9,424 nucleotides of DNA from Actinomycetota bacterium (GTDB lineage Bacteria; Actinomycetota; Thermoleophilia; Gaiellales; Gaiellaceae): positions 1 to 9,424 of the forward strand of contig JACCWU010000144.1 in the NCBI GenBank assembly GCA_013697465.1. The letters run 5' to 3'. Below are positions 7,322 to 9,424 of the stretch, one piece after another. The first letter of the stretch is position 1. Each line of letters begins with the position of its first letter. A program made the translations under genes and the position numbers. Below the pieces are notes generated by a model. The model had not been told where the DNA came from. It saw nothing but the letters and a program-made list of their open reading frames with translations, and ran no database searches.

Positions 7322-8334
7322 CGCGGCGCAGTCTTACCCGTGCTCCGGCTTCGACGCCGCAGACGGCGTGTGCGTCGGGCACGCTCCTCGACGGTGGCGA
7401 CGCGGGCCCGCAGGTCGTCGACACCCCTGCAGAACCTCACGAGGTTGGCATCGAGAAGCGCAGCGGCGTCCACGGCCGGCTTGTCCTCCGGTCCGGCACG
7501 CACCGACCCGGATGCTGCCGCCTCCCCGCGAAGCACCCTCAGCGCGTCCCGCAGACGGGTATCGGCCACGAGACATCCTGCGGCGACGCCCCTCGCAAGC
7601 GTGGAGTCGTCGACGACGAGAGCGAGGTACGCCTCCTCGAGCCGTCCCTGGTCGGAAGCGTGGAGTCCCTTCACGTACTGACCTAGCGAGTGGACACCGT
7701 GAGCACGTCGTGCGTTCTTGCGCTCGTACTGCTCGAGAGTGCGGTACGGGAAGTGGAAGACGTCGGCCGGATACCAGTTGCGCAGCAGCGGCAGACGTGC
7801 ACGCGCGGAATGGCCACCGTGGATCACGACGACGTCGGGATCGGCCCGGTGCGCAGCCTTGGCGCTGGGTCGATAGAGGCTGGTCGGGTCGTTGATCGGC
7901 GCCGCCGAGGTTAGGCGCACCGTCATGCGCTCGGCGAAGAAACGGCCGTCGTCCGCCCGTGGGACGAATTGGCGGGTGAGCGCCCATACGACTCCAAAGG
8001 CCTCCGGCACGGCTGCGAGCGCCTCCTTGAGAGCGCCCTCTCGGGGCATCCAGAACTCGTCTGCGTCGGTGTTGATCACCCAGTCCGCGCCGAACTCGGT
8101 CGCGGCCAGACGGGCCATGCGGGTGCGCCAGCCACTCTCCTGCACCTCTCCGCGTTCCCGGATCAGGTGCAGGTGCCCGTCGCGCTCGTACGAGCGGAGG
8201 ATCTCGGTCGTGCCGTCCTGCGACTCGTTGTCGGTCGCGAGCACGAAGTCGACACCGGCGTTCAGGTGATAGGCGATCTGCGCATCGACGATGTCCGCCT
8301 CGTCACGCACCACCAGCGTCTGCACGAGCTTCAT
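7318..8334 (-). CDS. GT-II: GT2_4-like cytoplasmic glycosyltransferase
   Basis: This 338-residue protein has the layout of the bacterial family 2-like glycosyltransferases grouped as Glyco_tranf_2_4. It has an N-terminal nucleotide-sugar fold with RDEAD at 10-14, TDNESQDGT at 34-42 and the metal-binding DXD-type motif DADEFW at 90-95. Downstream come HRAD (162-165), HGGH (172-175), a WYP and FHFP pair (187-196) and the late DTRLRDALRVLR motif. The C-terminus is rich in Arg and probably coiled (about 305-338). No membrane segment is present, so it acts in the cytoplasm, probably adding a sugar to a lipid-linked glycan exported by the adjacent ABC system. The sugar is unknown. The ATG at 8334 aligns with the start of both paralogues and lies 13 bases after the GT-I stop. 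A GTG at 8358 would add eight residues and overlap GT-I. Confidence 0.9.
   Translation of the reverse strand: MKLVQTLVVRDEADIVDAQIAYHLNAGVDFVLATDNESQDGTTEILRSYERDGHLHLIRERGEVQESGWRTRMARLAATEFGADWVINTDADEFWMPREGALKEALAAVPEAFGVVWALTRQFVPRADDGRFFAERMTVRLTSAAPINDPTSLYRPSAKAAHRADPDVVVIHGGHSARARLPLLRNWYPADVFHFPYRTLEQYERKNARRAHGVHSLGQYVKGLHASDQGRLEEAYLALVVDDSTLARGVAAGCLVADTRLRDALRVLRGEAAASGSVRAGPEDKPAVDAAALLDANLVRFCRGVDDLRARVATVEERARRTRRLRRRSRSTGKTAPR
8074..8304 (-). repeat. Near-identical 231-base block, copy in GT-II
   Basis: This is the partner of 7061-7291. The two copies are separated by one gene length in direct orientation, as expected from a partial tandem duplication or from conversion between tandem paralogues. 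Confidence 0.9.
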
Positions 8335-8347
8335 CCGATGGGGAACG

Positions 8348-9364
8348 CTACCGCCCACGCCGACCGTTGCCCTCGAGCGCAGCGACCCGCGCCGTCAACT
8401 CATCGACTCGCCGCCCGAAGCGGACCAGGTCGGCATCCGCGAGCGACAACACCTCCGCGGCATACGCAGCGTCCTCTCGAAGCGACGACCTGTCGAAGTG
8501 GGCGACCCCGCGGCGGACGGGTGGCCGCTGGGATCCACTTACACCTCCCCGGAGCGTGCGAAGTGCGTCGCGAAGCCGCGTGTCCTGGACGAGCAATCCG
8601 GCTGCTAGTCCGTTCTCGATGGCATCGTCGTCCAGCGCCACCCGTTCGTAGAACGCGCGGGAAATGCCCTGCCCGGCAAATGATCTCGCTCGCGCCAGGT
8701 CGCCCCGAAGGTTCTCGTGCCAGGCCGCGAGGGTGTTCTGGTGCTTGCGCGCAATCTGCTCGGGCGAGCGAAGTGGGAAGTGGAAGAGCTCGATCGGATA
8801 CCAACTGCGCAGCGTGCGCATTCCGGCGCCGGACACGTCGTGATTGCCCTGCCCGACCACGATCTCGCGGTCGGCGCGGTGGGCGACCTTGGCAACGGGT
8901 CGAAACGATGACCCCGGGTCATTGATGGGAGCGATCAAGGCGAGACGCACCGTCATCTGATCCGCGAACCAGCCGGAGCTCGTGCGCGGAACAAACGACT
9001 GCGAGAGCGCGCGCACCACCCCATACCTCACCGGGACGGTCTCCAGCACTTCCTCGAGCGAGCCTCCTCTGGGCCACCAGAACTCGTCGGCATCGCTCGA
9101 GAGCACCCAACCCGCGCCGTGCTCAGACGCGGCGAGACGGGCCATGTGAGTCATCCAGTCGCTCTGCCGGATGCGCTCCGCATCCTCGCGGATCAGCCTC
9201 ACGTAGCCGTCGCGCTCGTACGAGCGGAGGATCTCGGTCGTCCCGTCAACAGAGCGATGGTCCGTCGCGATCACGTAGTCGACCCCGGCATTCAGGTGGA
9301 ACGTCAGGTGCTCGTCCAGGATGTCCGCTTCGTCGCGGACGAGAAGGGTCATGACGATCTTCAT
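8348..9364 (-). CDS. GT-I: GT2_4-like cytoplasmic glycosyltransferase, first gene of the cluster
   Basis: This 338-residue protein is a paralogue of GT-II with the full set of family motifs: RDEAD at 10-14, ATDHRSVDGTTEI (33-45), DADEFWWP at 91-98, HRAD at 162-165, GNH at 173-175, WYP and FHFP (188-197), and DTRLRDALRTLR near 261-272. The C-terminus from about 300 has a heptad-like pattern (DLVRFGRRVDELTARVAALE) and a basic end. It has no signal peptide or membrane helix. The likely job is transfer of a sugar from a nucleotide donor onto a growing surface glycan on the cytoplasmic side; donor and acceptor are not deducible. It diverges clearly from GT-II along most of its length, so the GT-I/GT-II split is older than the shared block between GT-II and GT-III. 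The ATG at 9364 matches the family start, but no good Shine-Dalgarno lies just upstream. Confidence 0.9.
   Translation of the reverse strand: MKIVMTLLVRDEADILDEHLTFHLNAGVDYVIATDHRSVDGTTEILRSYERDGYVRLIREDAERIRQSDWMTHMARLAASEHGAGWVLSSDADEFWWPRGGSLEEVLETVPVRYGVVRALSQSFVPRTSSGWFADQMTVRLALIAPINDPGSSFRPVAKVAHRADREIVVGQGNHDVSGAGMRTLRSWYPIELFHFPLRSPEQIARKHQNTLAAWHENLRGDLARARSFAGQGISRAFYERVALDDDAIENGLAAGLLVQDTRLRDALRTLRGGVSGSQRPPVRRGVAHFDRSSLREDAAYAAEVLSLADADLVRFGRRVDELTARVAALEGNGRRGR
9207..9241 (-). repeat. 35-base exact match to GT-II (8177-8211) inside GT-I
   Basis: These 35 bases are identical to 8177-8211 and differ at one base from 7164-7198, although the flanks of GT-I and GT-II are clearly diverged. 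The block encodes the TTEILRSYERDG region and contains the 12-base palindrome GCTCGTACGAGC at 9214-9225. The same palindrome is at 8184-8195 and 7171-7182. Confidence 0.8.
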
Positions 9365-9378
9365 GTCGAGGAGTCCAG

Positions 9379-9407
9379 ATGATTCCCCCGCGAGGCTGAG
9401 TTCACAA
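9379..9407 (-). promoter_or_regulatory. Weak candidate promoter upstream of GT-I
   Basis: On the minus strand TTGTGA (9407-9402) and AATCAT (9384-9379) are separated by 17 bases. Each matches four of six positions of the housekeeping -35 and -10 consensus. The -10 would end 14 bases before the ATG, leaving a very short leader. Only 60 bases upstream of the gene are visible and such matches arise by chance, so this is tentative. Confidence 0.2.
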
Positions 9408-9424
9408 AGAGCCCGGTTTCACAC

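Noticed and set aside
1..9424. CRISPR arrays, tRNA or rRNA genes, insertion sequences
   Set aside because: I saw no regularly spaced short repeats, no tRNA-like cloverleaf, no transposase-like protein and no terminal inverted repeats. The only repeats are within the glycosyltransferase paralogues.

Overview
The window is GC-rich (by eye roughly two thirds G+C) and all credible genes lie on the minus strand, so they are read from high to low coordinates. Base composition, codon use and the type of membrane glycosyltransferases suggest a high-GC Gram-positive (Actinomycetota, possibly a Thermoleophilia-like lineage). That placement is an inference; nothing in the window fixes the taxon.

Layout in transcription order. 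(1) 9364 to 6338: three head-to-tail paralogous cytoplasmic glycosyltransferases of the GT2_4-like type (called GT-I, GT-II and GT-III here). They are packed tightly, with a 13-base gap and then an ATGA overlap. (2) 6327 to 4127: a Wzm-type ABC-2 permease followed by a Wzt-type ATPase with a C-terminal extension, joined by a TGATG overlap. GT-III is only 10 bases from the permease, so the first five genes look like one operon. (3) 4126 to 3953: a 174-base gap with no clear promoter or terminator, holding a possible 31-codon ORF whose stop overlaps the next start. (4) 3952 to 2372: a GT-C-type integral membrane glycosyltransferase with a very long extracytoplasmic region. (5) 2318 to 1: a very large membrane protein, open to the window edge. 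Its N-terminal half is a Wzx/MATE-like oligosaccharide flippase and its C-terminal half is a second GT-C-like membrane protein, in one uninterrupted reading frame.

Taken together this is a cell-surface polysaccharide or glycoconjugate locus. The soluble glycosyltransferases would extend a lipid-linked glycan in the cytoplasm and Wzm/Wzt would export it. The GT-C proteins would add sugars from polyprenyl-phosphate donors on the outer face, with the fused flippase supplying substrates there. The specific glycan cannot be named from sequence.

The most notable points are the flippase/GT-C fusion, the GT-III paralogue that has lost several residues shared by its two siblings, and a 231-base block almost identical between GT-II and GT-III, which points to recent gene conversion or partial duplication.
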